Below, one piece after another: positions 1 through 7,952 of a stretch of DNA of 55,685 nucleotides. The notes beneath the pieces were generated by a model. It had not been told where the DNA came from and searched no databases. It saw only the letters and a list, made by a program, of their open reading frames with translations. This DNA is from Flavobacteriales bacterium (GTDB lineage: Bacteria; Bacteroidota; Bacteroidia; Flavobacteriales_D; Crocinitomicaceae): the NCBI GenBank assembly GCA_947500755.1, contig CANMTO010000013.1:1-55685 (forward strand), read 5' to 3'. Position 1 is the stretch's first letter. Every line of letters begins with the position of its first letter. Position numbers and translations under genes: made by a program.

Positions 1-830
1 ATGTCCTCCAATAAGCGTGTAGAAAAAAAGTAGTTTATTTCAGAAAAATCTCGTTTAAGCACCACGATATAGTTCAATAAGCCTTTCAATTCTTTTGCAA
101 CAACGGGGTTATTTGTTTCCTCTGCTGAATGTGCAACCAATTCCGTTAATTCAGTTGACAACATATAGTACCTAGCCCTATTAAATAATTTCGCTGCAGC
201 AAACCCATTCCAAAACGCATAGATCGGCATGGCTGCCAAATCAATAAATACCTTCAATAAAAACCTACTTCCAAACCGTTGGAGAACCACCTTGAGAAGT
301 ACATTGCTTAACATGGCCTTAAACCGTACAATCAACAAATAAAAGTAAAGGCTGAATTTCGACATTCCCATGAAGGGATTCAACCCAAGCTCAAGTTCCT
401 TCTTTTGCTTTTTCTCTAAACTTATAAGCAGTAGATTCTCACTGTGCAGTTTAAATCCAGCAGTGTTTTTATCTGGAAAACCTAATAGCCAAGCCAACTT
501 ATTGATTACATATATATTTAAGACTCCCAAGACATACAATTCTAAGAGTGTCAGCATAATATTATCGAGTTCCTTGACCCAAAAAACCTTAAGTTCAGTT
601 CCAAAAAGTGTTAGGTTAAGCACATACCCCTTGAAAAAGCTATCGAATAAATACAAGGGCAAATAATATGATAAAATAATGAAGGCCCCAATGAAACCTG
701 AAATGCAAATTGAAAACCAATATAAGCGTTGCACTGCCTTTAAATTGGATTCAGCAAAGGCATTAGATACCGGATTTTTTTCTTGAAATCGACGAAATAA
801 ACGTTCAGAAATGCGCTTGTGATACAACAA
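1..830 (-). CDS. Membrane protein of unknown function, cut by the left window edge
   Basis: An open frame runs on the minus strand from about position 848 down to base 1 without a stop, giving some 275 residues of a protein whose C-terminus lies outside the window. It is rich in aromatic and aliphatic residues. At least two hydrophobic stretches look like membrane segments: one begins with WFSICISGF about 30 residues in, and a second is near LELYVLGVL about 75 residues in. A charged loop (LEKKQKKELELG) and a basic, hydrophobic region follow. There is no ATG near the 5' end. The frame is closed by a TAG at 849-851, so TTG at 828-830 or 825-827 is the likeliest start. It lies just downstream of, and in the same direction as, the small secreted-protein gene ending at 841. 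I do not recognise the family. Coding status is well supported by the long uninterrupted frame; the start is uncertain. Confidence 0.72.
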   Translation of the reverse strand, partial: MLYHKRISERLFRRFQEKNPVSNAFAESNLKAVQRLYWFSICISGFIGAFIILSYYLPLYLFDSFFKGYVLNLTLFGTELKVFWVKELDNIMLTLLELYVLGVLNIYVINKLAWLLGFPDKNTAGFKLHSENLLLISLEKKQKKELELGLNPFMGMSKFSLYFYLLIVRFKAMLSNVLLKVVLQRFGSRFLLKVFIDLAAMPIYAFWNGFAAAKLFNRARYYMLSTELTELVAHSAEETNNPVVAKELKGLLNYIVVLKRDFSEINYFFSTRLLED

Positions 831-840
831 AGGAATGGTG

Positions 841-1236
841 TTATGGCACTAAATTAAATTCAATGACACTTAGAACATCCTTCGTACATGCGGTTCTTAA
901 GGTTGCCCCAGCCGGTAACCAAAGGGGTAAGAGATTGCCCACTGCTAAAAACGTTCCGCTGCTTCCATGACCAGGGGACCCATTAATTAAGTAGTATGTT
1001 TGTCCATTAACAATCATCGGATGATGGCGATCTGAATACGCACAAGCAGTACCAATTTCGATCATATCTGGGGCGGCAATACCCGCCTGCATGTATGATT
1101 CAACCTTCCACACTTTTCCTGCGGGTACGGTTTGTATCGTATTACTCACCAACACTACTTGATTTAACTGCAGGTTGTATTGTCCATACCCTGAAAAAAA
1201 AAGCAAGGAAATAACTGATGCAAATAAAAATTTCAT
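841..1236 (-). CDS. Small secreted protein of unknown function
   Basis: A 131-residue protein beginning with a clear signal peptide (MKFLFASVISLLFFSGYGQ). I chose the ATG at 1236 because a longer frame from 1263 would put nine non-signal residues first and overlap the upstream gene. An AGGAG sequence sits about 10 nt before this ATG. The mature part contains a PAGKVWKVES stretch and a WLPAGATL stretch, a pattern seen in small beta-sandwich proteins exposed outside the cell, and two cysteines. It follows the other small secreted gene by only 7 bp, so the two are probably co-transcribed. I do not recognise a family and assign no function. Confidence 0.7.
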   Translation of the reverse strand: MKFLFASVISLLFFSGYGQYNLQLNQVVLVSNTIQTVPAGKVWKVESYMQAGIAAPDMIEIGTACAYSDRHHPMIVNGQTYYLINGSPGHGSSGTFLAVGNLLPLWLPAGATLRTACTKDVLSVIEFNLVP

Positions 1237-1243
1237 AGGATTA

Positions 1244-1609
1244 CTACTCCTTAACAGGAACAAAGGTCATTCCTGATGTCATTAAATTTCCATCGGGAGA
1301 AATGAATAACTCCAAGGAACTTTCCTCTAAACCAATTCCAACCACGGAAGGGGCTGTTTGATTGAGCTGATAGCTTAATTGACCAAAAATCTTTCGTTTC
1401 CCATGATCATTCGATAAGACAAGTGCATCCCCGATATTTAGGTGCTCAATTTCTAAATACATATCAAAATCTCCTTCAACGGAAGCTTTAAATCGATGGG
1501 TATTTATCCAATTTTCAATGGACTCCTTACTCGATAAATCAACTGCGTTTTGCGCAAAAAACACAGGTAAACTCAAACAAAATAGGCTTATAAATATTAA
1601 CTTTTTCAT
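1244..1609 (-). CDS. Small secreted protein of unknown function
   Basis: A 121-residue protein with an N-terminal signal peptide ending near VFFAQ (residues 1-20). The mature part starts with a predicted helix (SKESIENWINTHRFK) and continues as beta-rich sequence (DFDMYLEIEHLNIGDALVLSND, KRKIFGQLSYQL, SSLELFISPDG). No cysteines or catalytic motif are visible. It lies 31 bp downstream of the Cys-rich winged-helix-like gene and 7 bp upstream of another secreted protein, all on the same strand, so one transcript is plausible. Family unknown. The good signal peptide and the packing support it as a real gene. Confidence 0.68.
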   Translation of the reverse strand: MKKLIFISLFCLSLPVFFAQNAVDLSSKESIENWINTHRFKASVEGDFDMYLEIEHLNIGDALVLSNDHGKRKIFGQLSYQLNQTAPSVVGIGLEESSLELFISPDGNLMTSGMTFVPVKE

Positions 1610-1640
1610 AGGTGGTTTTTTACAAAATTACAAAAAAACA

Positions 1641-2810
1641 TTAAAGCTGACTTTCAAATTGTATTAATTCTGCATCAAGATTTATGCGATACAACTCTCC
1701 TCTACTTCCAATGATTTGATAATTAGGTGAAATTCTTGGACCTAAGGTCCGTTTAATCGCACTGCGAATCCGAGACAAGGTCTCATTTAAGTTATTTTCT
1801 AAGGGATCAAGCAATAAATTTAGCGACTCTTCTATTTCTTCAATCGTTCCAAAGTTGGAAAACCGATGGTACAAAGCCCCAATTTCACTTCGATGGTCTA
1901 TTAACTCTACCAAACGCACACCCTCTGGATGCCTCAAGAAAAAGCAATAAATCGCGCGTTGTTTTGGATTAAGGTTTAACTCCAAATTCCCATACGCTGG
2001 AAAAAATATGCGGTGTAAATAACCTGAAACGAATACGGTACTCGGACGATTTAAAAACAAGGAACGTTCTGTCGATAAAAAATACGTTCTAACGCCTTCG
2101 AGCGCATCAATTAATTGCCCAAAAATCCTAACATCAACCTTACTCGATTGCAGTAACTTCATACAATCCATACAAATATCCGCAGTTCGCATTTTTAATA
2201 CAATCTGACGTTTATTCTGACAAAAATCAGACATGCATCCTCTGGGTTCGTTGTGCCAATAATTTGGCATTTCCGTTTGATCCTTGACAATCAACATGCG
2301 AATGGTCCATGCAATGACCTCGTATGCGATGGGAAACCGCTCATTCAAGCCTTCAAAATAATGGTGCCAATCTGCGGTATGAATAAACGCATTCTTCATT
2401 GTTTTATCCGCCCCTCCAAACCAATTGGCTTCATTAGCGGTATCGGTGAGCAGGATAACCAAGTCTTCAGGCGGTAACTTTCTTGCGGATCGATAATACT
2501 CGCATGCGTCAAAAAAGTGCTTCCAGTTTGCACGTTTTGTTTTGAATGGAAACGAAAACCTTGGCCGATTGGAATGCAATGAGAGTTCAGCTCTGGAATC
2601 ATCATATATAGACATATTCATTTTTGGTAGGTCCTGTGCCTTTTCAAAAGCCTCCTTCGATTCAATTTCCACTTCTATGGCATTCGATATAAACGCATCC
2701 GACTCAGAGGCCAAAAATTCAATTGGCCCCTCATATTGTCGAACAATTTGTAACACAGACTGATAGGTTTGTGCAGAAAAATCGGAAGATCTGATTAAAT
2801 GTACATTCAT
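1641..2810 (-). CDS. Unknown protein with a four-cysteine cluster and a C-terminal winged-helix-like region
   Basis: A 389-residue cytoplasmic protein without signal or membrane segments. The middle holds a histidine-rich stretch (HTADWHHYFE, residues 144-153). It is followed by cysteines 192, 197, 213 and 216, arranged as C-x4-C and C-x2-C and typical of a structural zinc site. Residues about 285-385 resemble an OmpR-type winged helix: a first part like 'LNPKQRAIYCFFLRHPEGV', then helices (LSRIRSAIKRTLG) and a final hairpin (YQIIGSRGELYRINL). The start codon overlaps the stop of the vWA gene by one base (TAATG), so the two are translationally coupled and probably act together. I infer a DNA-binding or regulatory partner of the vWA protein. 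The exact family is not recognised. Confidence 0.72.
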   Translation of the reverse strand: MNVHLIRSSDFSAQTYQSVLQIVRQYEGPIEFLASESDAFISNAIEVEIESKEAFEKAQDLPKMNMSIYDDSRAELSLHSNRPRFSFPFKTKRANWKHFFDACEYYRSARKLPPEDLVILLTDTANEANWFGGADKTMKNAFIHTADWHHYFEGLNERFPIAYEVIAWTIRMLIVKDQTEMPNYWHNEPRGCMSDFCQNKRQIVLKMRTADICMDCMKLLQSSKVDVRIFGQLIDALEGVRTYFLSTERSLFLNRPSTVFVSGYLHRIFFPAYGNLELNLNPKQRAIYCFFLRHPEGVRLVELIDHRSEIGALYHRFSNFGTIEEIEESLNLLLDPLENNLNETLSRIRSAIKRTLGPRISPNYQIIGSRGELYRINLDAELIQFESQL

Positions 2811-3472
2811 TATTTTTTACGAATATCTTTGTCCTTAAAGATACTAAAAAAGTTATTCGATTTGATATTATTTGCTTTCGAATTAGCGTACGACTCGGCC
2901 GCATTTTCGAAGTAGTGCTTCGTCACCCTGGCATAATCTCCTTTATCAAACGAAAGCGTATTGTCTGGGTTAATACCAAAAGATCTCGATGCCCCAATGG
3001 CATCTAAGTCAGCCCCCATAAATGTGAAACTCCATTTCTCTGTAGCCTCTAATTCAGAAACCATTCTACGAATATCCTCATAGGTGTACATTCTAGAGGC
3101 ATTTTCATGTCCGTCGGTGATGATAATCATTACTACGGACGTGTCCTCGTTCGTGATTTGGTGACCAAAACGCGTCTTTATGTCATAGATGGATTTACCA
3201 ATCGCATCCAAAAGGGCCGTTGATCCTTTAACTTGATAATCGTGCAAAGACAAGGGAAGCAAGTCATTCACCAGCTTGAAATCTGCGACATTACTTCCAA
3301 CGTTGTGGTCGAAAAATCTTAAACCCATTACGATTTCTTGATCAGGATATCTACCCTGAACCCCTTGTGCTGCCTGCAATTGCTCATTGTAGCCAGAAAT
3401 TACCTGATGTTCCATTCCTGCCATGGACCCACTGCGATCTACAATGAGTTGATATACCGTTCTTTTTTTCAT
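2810..3472 (-). CDS. vWA-domain protein (TerY-like)
   Basis: A 220-residue protein that is essentially one von Willebrand factor A domain. The metal-ion-dependent adhesion site is visible as DRSGS (Asp12, Ser14, Ser16), with KGSTALLDAIG and IITDGHENAS supplying the other expected loops. The arrangement, with the MIDAS close to the N-terminus and no signal peptide, resembles cytoplasmic TerY-like vWA proteins. I start it at the ATG at 3472, since the 16 residues encoded upstream of it are not domain-like. Its stop overlaps the start of the downstream Cys-rich winged-helix-like gene. Such vWA proteins usually scaffold metal-dependent protein-protein contacts. No tellurite-resistance genes, MoxR ATPase or kinase-phosphatase pair is nearby, so the tellurite link should not be assumed. 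Confidence 0.82.
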   Translation of the reverse strand: MKKRTVYQLIVDRSGSMAGMEHQVISGYNEQLQAAQGVQGRYPDQEIVMGLRFFDHNVGSNVADFKLVNDLLPLSLHDYQVKGSTALLDAIGKSIYDIKTRFGHQITNEDTSVVMIIITDGHENASRMYTYEDIRRMVSELEATEKWSFTFMGADLDAIGASRSFGINPDNTLSFDKGDYARVTKHYFENAAESYANSKANNIKSNNFFSIFKDKDIRKK

Positions 3473-3612
3473 GTTGTTGTTTTTTATTTGGTTAAACATT
3501 CTGGTACAAAGTTGATGCAAGTACGCTTCTGATTAAATTCCTTGCAACCTTGCAGTACCCCAATGAAGTACATTCAGAAATATTCCGTAAATTCGCACCC
3601 AAATACGCTATT

Positions 3613-4251
3613 ATGGAAATGCTCAATTGGGAAGACATTAAACAAAAATTCAATACGGACAAACGATTTAAGTTGTATACCTACATTGCCGGAGGCGTGC
3701 TCGCGCTGTTGGTGCTGTACCTTGGATATCGTCAATTGATTTGGGCTCCTTCAGATGATAAAGCCAATGACGGATGGTGGACTGCATTAAATTATGTTGA
3801 AAAAGATTCCACAGACCAAGCCATTAAGGTGTTAGTTCCTTTTGTTAAGAAATATGACGGTCACGTGGGTGGCGAGATCGGACAATACCTGTTGGGAACA
3901 CAATACATGAAAAAAGGTCAATTCCAACAAGCCTTGAATCAATTAGAAGATGTTTCAGTTTCTGATACCTACCTATCCATTATGACCGCTGGACTTCAAG
4001 GAGATTGCCTTTCTGAATTGAAAAATTACGAGGACGCTTCAATGGCATATGTAGAGGCAGCGGATATGTTAGACAATGATTTTACTACCCCAATGTTTTT
4101 ATTCAAAGCAGGATTACATGCGGAATTGTCTAAAAACTATGAAGATGCAACAACGTATTTCACACGAATTCGCGACGACTATCCTGACTATGGCAATCAA
4201 AAAACTATAGACAAATTCATCGCGAGAGTTTCTTCTGTAAAAGGTAAATAA
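3613..4251 (+). CDS. Membrane-anchored tetratricopeptide repeat protein
   Basis: A protein of about 212 residues with a short cytoplasmic N-terminus (LNWEDIKQKFNTDKRF), one membrane segment (YIAGGVLALLVLYLGY) and then TPR-like helical pairs up to the C-terminus (for example KKGQFQQALNQLEDV, KNYEDASMAYVEAADML and KNYEDATTYFTRIRDDYP). The topology resembles YfgM/PpiD-type ancillary proteins that face the periplasm, although no sequence-level identity is claimed. An upstream in-frame ATG at 3550 would add 21 residues. I prefer 3613 because the membrane-anchor module then starts in the usual way. The stop is one base from the ribH start, so the two genes are probably co-transcribed. Confidence 0.78.
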   Translation: MEMLNWEDIKQKFNTDKRFKLYTYIAGGVLALLVLYLGYRQLIWAPSDDKANDGWWTALNYVEKDSTDQAIKVLVPFVKKYDGHVGGEIGQYLLGTQYMKKGQFQQALNQLEDVSVSDTYLSIMTAGLQGDCLSELKNYEDASMAYVEAADMLDNDFTTPMFLFKAGLHAELSKNYEDATTYFTRIRDDYPDYGNQKTIDKFIARVSSVKGK

Positions 4252-4252
4252 T

Positions 4253-4732
4253 ATGGCAACCGAAGGCCATCATCTTTCTGCCTTCGACTCAAGCACCCTC
4301 GAAGGTACCAACGATTTTCGTTTGGGTATTGTGGTCTCTGAATGGAATGCAGACATCACACATGCATTAGCTCATGGTGCCATGGAAGTTTTCACACAGG
4401 CAGGCGTTACTTACATAAAACGAATTTCTGTTCCAGGATCTTTCGAACTTCCACTAGCCGCACAGCAGCTATTTATTAAACATCCTGAGCTTGATGGAGT
4501 CCTTGTAATTGGCAATGTGATTCAAGGCGAAACCAAACATTTTGATTTTGTGTGCCAAGGATTAACGCAAGGCGTAATGGATGTGATGCTAAAATTCAAT
4601 AAACCGGTTAGTTTTTGTGTCCTAACAGACCTTAACAAACAACAATCCCTGGACCGTTCGGGAGGAACCCACGGAAACAAGGGAGTGGAATGCGCGGTAG
4701 CTTTGCTACAAATGATCAAACTTCAAAAATAA
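4253..4732 (+). CDS. ribH: 6,7-dimethyl-8-ribityllumazine synthase
   Basis: Catalyses the penultimate step of riboflavin synthesis, joining 5-amino-6-ribitylaminouracil and 3,4-dihydroxy-2-butanone 4-phosphate. Its 159 residues match the family size. Diagnostic stretches are visible in order: FRLGIVVSEWNADIT (substrate loop, about residues 22-36), SVPGSFELPLAAQQL (56-70), GNVIQGETKHFDFVC (about 86-100, including the catalytic histidine region), PVSFCVLT and the C-terminal GNKGVECAVALL. It lies between the TPR gene (1 bp gap) and glmM (4 bp gap). No other riboflavin gene is in the window. Confidence 0.95.
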   Translation: MATEGHHLSAFDSSTLEGTNDFRLGIVVSEWNADITHALAHGAMEVFTQAGVTYIKRISVPGSFELPLAAQQLFIKHPELDGVLVIGNVIQGETKHFDFVCQGLTQGVMDVMLKFNKPVSFCVLTDLNKQQSLDRSGGTHGNKGVECAVALLQMIKLQK

Positions 4733-4736
4733 TCCA

Positions 4737-6128
4737 ATGACTTTAATAAAATCAATCTCTGGATTTCGTGGAACAATCGGAGGCCAGGCCGGTGATAACC
4801 TTACCCCTATTGACGCAGTGCTTTTTGCTGCGGCCTATGGTACGTGGTTAAAGAATCAAACTTCTGATCAAACGATACGCGTTGTAATTGGTCGAGACGC
4901 CCGCATTTCTGGTCCGATGGTTTCAAACTTAGTGGCTAACACCTTAATTGGGCTTGGAATTCACGTAATCGACCTGGGTCTTTCCACTACCCCAACGGTA
5001 GAAATTGCTGTACCCTTAGAAAAAGCCCAAGGCGGCATTATTCTTACTGCTTCTCACAATCCGAAGCAATGGAATGCCCTTAAGCTATTAAATCATCGCG
5101 GCGAGTTTTTATCTGCCCAAGCCGGCGCGGAAGTTTTGGCCTTGTCTGAGGCAGGAACCTTTGATTTTGCTTCCGTAGATGAACTTGGAACACATACGCA
5201 TGACACTAGTTACCTGAACAAGCACATCAATTCCATACTCGCATTACCCTTAGTTAATCGTTCCGCGATTGCCGCAGCTAATTTCAAGGTAGTTGTGGAT
5301 GCTGTAAATTCCTCAGGTGGTATTTTTGTCCCTGCCTTGTTGGAAGCCCTGGGTGTAACTCAAATCACGAAATTATACTGCGAACCCACAGGTCACTTTC
5401 CGCATAATCCAGAGCCCTTACCTGAACATCTTGGGGATCTTTCAAATGAAATAAAGTCCAACCATGCCGATCTTGGAATTACCGTGGACCCTGACGTAGA
5501 TCGCTTGGCCATGGTTTGCGAGGATGGAAGCATGTTTGGGGAGGAATATACCCTCGTAGCTGTTGCCGATTACGTGCTCTCTAAAACTCCTGGAGCAACT
5601 GTTTCAAATTTATCTTCCACACGCGCCTTGCGTGATGTAACTGAAGAGTGGCACAAGCAATCCTATGCCGCAGCGGCCGTAGGAGAAGTTAACGTGGTAG
5701 AAAAAATGAAAGCCATTAATGCAATCATTGGCGGTGAAGGTAATGGTGGAATCATCTACCCTGAATCGCATTACGGACGGGATGCCTTAGTTGGTATTGC
5801 GCTTTTCTTGAGCCACTTAGCAGAAAAAAAATGCAAGGTATCCGAGTTAAGAGACCATTATCCGGCATATACCATTTCAAAGAATAAAATAGAATTAACC
5901 CCTAAGGTCAATGTCGATGAAATTCTAAGCAAAATGGCTCGCGCATACTCAAATGAGGAGGTTGATACCACGGACGGTGTAAAAATCTACATTGGAAAAG
6001 AATGGGTTCATTTGCGAAAAAGCAATACGGAACCGATTATACGCATTTACTCTGAAAGTAAAAATGCCGAAGCAGCTGACGCACTAGCAAAACGTATAAT
6101 CACTGAAATCCAGGCGATTATAAATTAA
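4737..6128 (+). CDS. glmM: Phosphoglucosamine mutase / phosphohexomutase
   Basis: A 463-residue alpha-D-phosphohexomutase. The phosphoserine loop is TASHNPKQWNA with Ser106, and the metal loop is DPDVDR (Asp251, Asp253, Asp255). The sugar-binding loop GEGNGGI follows, and the phosphate-binding loop RKSNTEPIIR is near the C-terminus. In Bacteroidota this clade is usually annotated as GlmM, which converts glucosamine-6-P to glucosamine-1-P for UDP-GlcNAc synthesis. A phosphomannomutase or phosphoglucomutase activity cannot be excluded from motifs alone. It sits 4 bp after ribH and 59 bp before the MuiA-like gene. Confidence 0.88.
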   Translation: MTLIKSISGFRGTIGGQAGDNLTPIDAVLFAAAYGTWLKNQTSDQTIRVVIGRDARISGPMVSNLVANTLIGLGIHVIDLGLSTTPTVEIAVPLEKAQGGIILTASHNPKQWNALKLLNHRGEFLSAQAGAEVLALSEAGTFDFASVDELGTHTHDTSYLNKHINSILALPLVNRSAIAAANFKVVVDAVNSSGGIFVPALLEALGVTQITKLYCEPTGHFPHNPEPLPEHLGDLSNEIKSNHADLGITVDPDVDRLAMVCEDGSMFGEEYTLVAVADYVLSKTPGATVSNLSSTRALRDVTEEWHKQSYAAAAVGEVNVVEKMKAINAIIGGEGNGGIIYPESHYGRDALVGIALFLSHLAEKKCKVSELRDHYPAYTISKNKIELTPKVNVDEILSKMARAYSNEEVDTTDGVKIYIGKEWVHLRKSNTEPIIRIYSESKNAEAADALAKRIITEIQAIIN

Positions 6129-6155
6129 TTCTACACCAGATTGAACCCAATTCAT

Positions 6156-6167
6156 TTACACGTGTAA
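6156..6167. promoter_or_regulatory. Perfect 12-bp palindrome TTACACGTGTAA
   Basis: The palindrome lies in the 59-bp gap between glmM and the MuiA-like gene. It is flanked by a further complementary pair (AACCC at 6144-6148 and GGGTT at 6169-6173). It sits 20 bp before the MuiA start and next to an A/T-rich -7-like sequence. It may be an operator or part of a weak hairpin; the sequence alone does not decide. Confidence 0.4.
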
Positions 6168-6187
6168 CGGGTTTAAAATTTTGACGT

Positions 6188-7870
6188 ATGAATAAAATAA
6201 TGACCTTGGTTTGTTCGCTCGCACTGGGCACATTCCTTCTAGCCAATGAAAAAGAACTGATTAAATCCACCTTAAACGAAGCAACCGTTTATTCTCAAGG
6301 GGCACAATTACACCACAAGGCTTCCTACACCATTAAAGCGGGAATAACTGAAATCAGTATCGAAGGAATCAGTTCCTACATTGATCCTAAATCATTACAA
6401 GTAAAAGCTACAGGAAATGTGGTAATCATTGACTCCAAATACAGCTTATTCTATCCACAACCGGAAGTCAAGGCCAACGAAGGCATTCCAGCTAAGATTG
6501 TCAAAGAACTGGCACAACTTACGGATTCATTGGAATTACTCGGATTCGATTTAAAGGAAATTCAAGATGAAATTGCAATTTACAAGGCCGCTCAGAATAT
6601 CATTTCCATGAATGGTGCGGTGCGAGGTTCCGGTAAGGTGAATGATTCTATCAACTTATTAAAGCAAACGGTAGAATACTACACGAATAAAATGAATGAA
6701 ATCAATAAGAAATTATTGGCCTTAGAAAAGAAGAAAAAAGATAAAGAAAAAGTACAGCAGCGATTACAAGTGCGCTACGATAATCTGCAGAATTACCAGA
6801 ATCAAACCTATGATGCTAAAAAGTATGCGCCTATTCCACGCGTAGTAATTACCTTATCTGCAGCCGAGGCGGCAGCGGGAAAAATATCGTTCAGTTATTT
6901 AGTATCTCAAGCCGGTTGGGTTCCTTTATATGACATCCGAAGCGACTCACAAACGGGTAAAATCTCCCTGACCTATAAAGCACAAGTTTTTCAAAATTCG
7001 GGCATTGACTGGGATAATATCAAATTGAACATTTCAACGAATAATCCATATGCCAACAAGACAAAACCCGAGTTAAATCCTTGGTATATTGACTATTATG
7101 CCTATAAACAAAAAATGGAGCTTGAAGAAATCAGTATAAGAGGTGCAAGAGCAATTCCTCAAGCTGCATTTAATCAGGGATTTATGCTGGATGATGAAAA
7201 GAATAAAAAATTAGAAGATAAAGATGCTTTGGGGGCGGATCAATTCACTACGGTGGTGCATCAACTCATTTCCGCTGAGTTTAAAATTGATCTTCCCTAT
7301 TCGATTAAATCCAACAACGAGAAAAATCTAGTGCTCATTAAAAACAGTGATTTGAATACCACCTTTAAATACTACAGTGTTCCTAAAATGGATCCCGGGG
7401 TATACTTGGTAGCCCAAATGACTAAGTTAGATGAATTACAGTTAGTCCCAGCAAGCGCAAACATCTTCTTTGATGGTTCCTACATTGGAGAAACGTATCT
7501 TGACCCGACCAGCATGGACGACACCTTAAACTTGTCACTTGGTAAAGATCCTAACATTGTGGTTAAGCGAACCTTGTTAAAGCAAAAATCGAAAGACAAG
7601 GTAGTGCAAGATAAGCGTGAGCGTACCTTCTCGTATCAAATCGAAGTGCAGAACAATAAATCTTCGACGATTCAATTAATCATCCAAGATCAAGTACCGA
7701 TGACAACCAATAATGACATAACGATTGAATTATTAGAGAAAGACTTCGCTAGAGAGCTTCCAGGAAACGGTATTCTTGAATGGGAGTATAAGTTAAAACC
7801 GGGAGAGAATAAGAAACTTGAGTTCTCCTACAAGGTAAAACACCCAAAAGATCAACAAATCAATTTATAA
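6188..7870 (+). CDS. MuiA/DUF4139-family exported protein
   Basis: A 560-residue protein with a signal peptide (residues 1-19). It starts with the DUF4140-like domain typical of the family (TLNEATVYSQGAQLHHKASYTIKAG, with the 'ITEISIEGISSYIDPKSLQVKA' continuation). A helical, Lys/Glu-rich coiled-coil region follows (about 105-205). The DUF4139 beta-rich domain begins near YLVSQAGWVPLYDIRSD and ends with ILEWEYKLKPGENKKLEFSYKV. The family name comes from 'mucoidy inhibitor A', but its biochemical role is not established. A segment EEISIRGARAIPQ in the middle resembles an inserted linker. The gene is followed at once by a strong terminator, so it is probably the last gene of this unit. Confidence 0.85.
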   Translation: MNKIMTLVCSLALGTFLLANEKELIKSTLNEATVYSQGAQLHHKASYTIKAGITEISIEGISSYIDPKSLQVKATGNVVIIDSKYSLFYPQPEVKANEGIPAKIVKELAQLTDSLELLGFDLKEIQDEIAIYKAAQNIISMNGAVRGSGKVNDSINLLKQTVEYYTNKMNEINKKLLALEKKKKDKEKVQQRLQVRYDNLQNYQNQTYDAKKYAPIPRVVITLSAAEAAAGKISFSYLVSQAGWVPLYDIRSDSQTGKISLTYKAQVFQNSGIDWDNIKLNISTNNPYANKTKPELNPWYIDYYAYKQKMELEEISIRGARAIPQAAFNQGFMLDDEKNKKLEDKDALGADQFTTVVHQLISAEFKIDLPYSIKSNNEKNLVLIKNSDLNTTFKYYSVPKMDPGVYLVAQMTKLDELQLVPASANIFFDGSYIGETYLDPTSMDDTLNLSLGKDPNIVVKRTLLKQKSKDKVVQDKRERTFSYQIEVQNNKSSTIQLIIQDQVPMTTNNDITIELLEKDFARELPGNGILEWEYKLKPGENKKLEFSYKVKHPKDQQINL

Positions 7871-7875
7871 GCATG

Positions 7876-7908
7876 AAGGCTATCGGAAACGGTAGCCTTT
7901 TCTTTTTT
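7876..7908 (+). terminator. Rho-independent terminator after the MuiA-like gene
   Basis: A 10-bp stem (AAGGCTATCG paired with CGGTAGCCTT, including one T-G pair) closes a GAAA tetraloop and is followed by a run of T with one C. It begins 5 bp after the stop codon and separates this unit from ispH. Confidence 0.85.
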
Positions 7909-7915
7909 ATCTTTG
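7908..7915 (+). promoter_or_regulatory. Candidate -7 element TATCTTTG for ispH
   Basis: The sequence matches the Bacteroidota -7 consensus TAnnTTTG, lies immediately after the terminator and is 37 nt before the ispH ATG. No convincing -33 TTTG is seen at the usual distance. The ispH start is also preceded by AGGAGG at 7945-7950, only 2 nt before the ATG, which is unusually close for a ribosome binding site. Confidence 0.5.
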
Positions 7916-7952
7916 TTTACAACAAATAATCACTAAACCTTGTTAGGAGGAT

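Noticed and set aside
370-666. A 98-residue plus-strand frame
   Set aside because: It is antisense to the long minus-strand membrane protein frame that runs off the left edge, and its Ser/Lys-rich composition is that of a shadow.
2810-3472. Tellurite-resistance operon
   Set aside because: Only a TerY-like vWA gene is present; terA-F homologues are not in the window.
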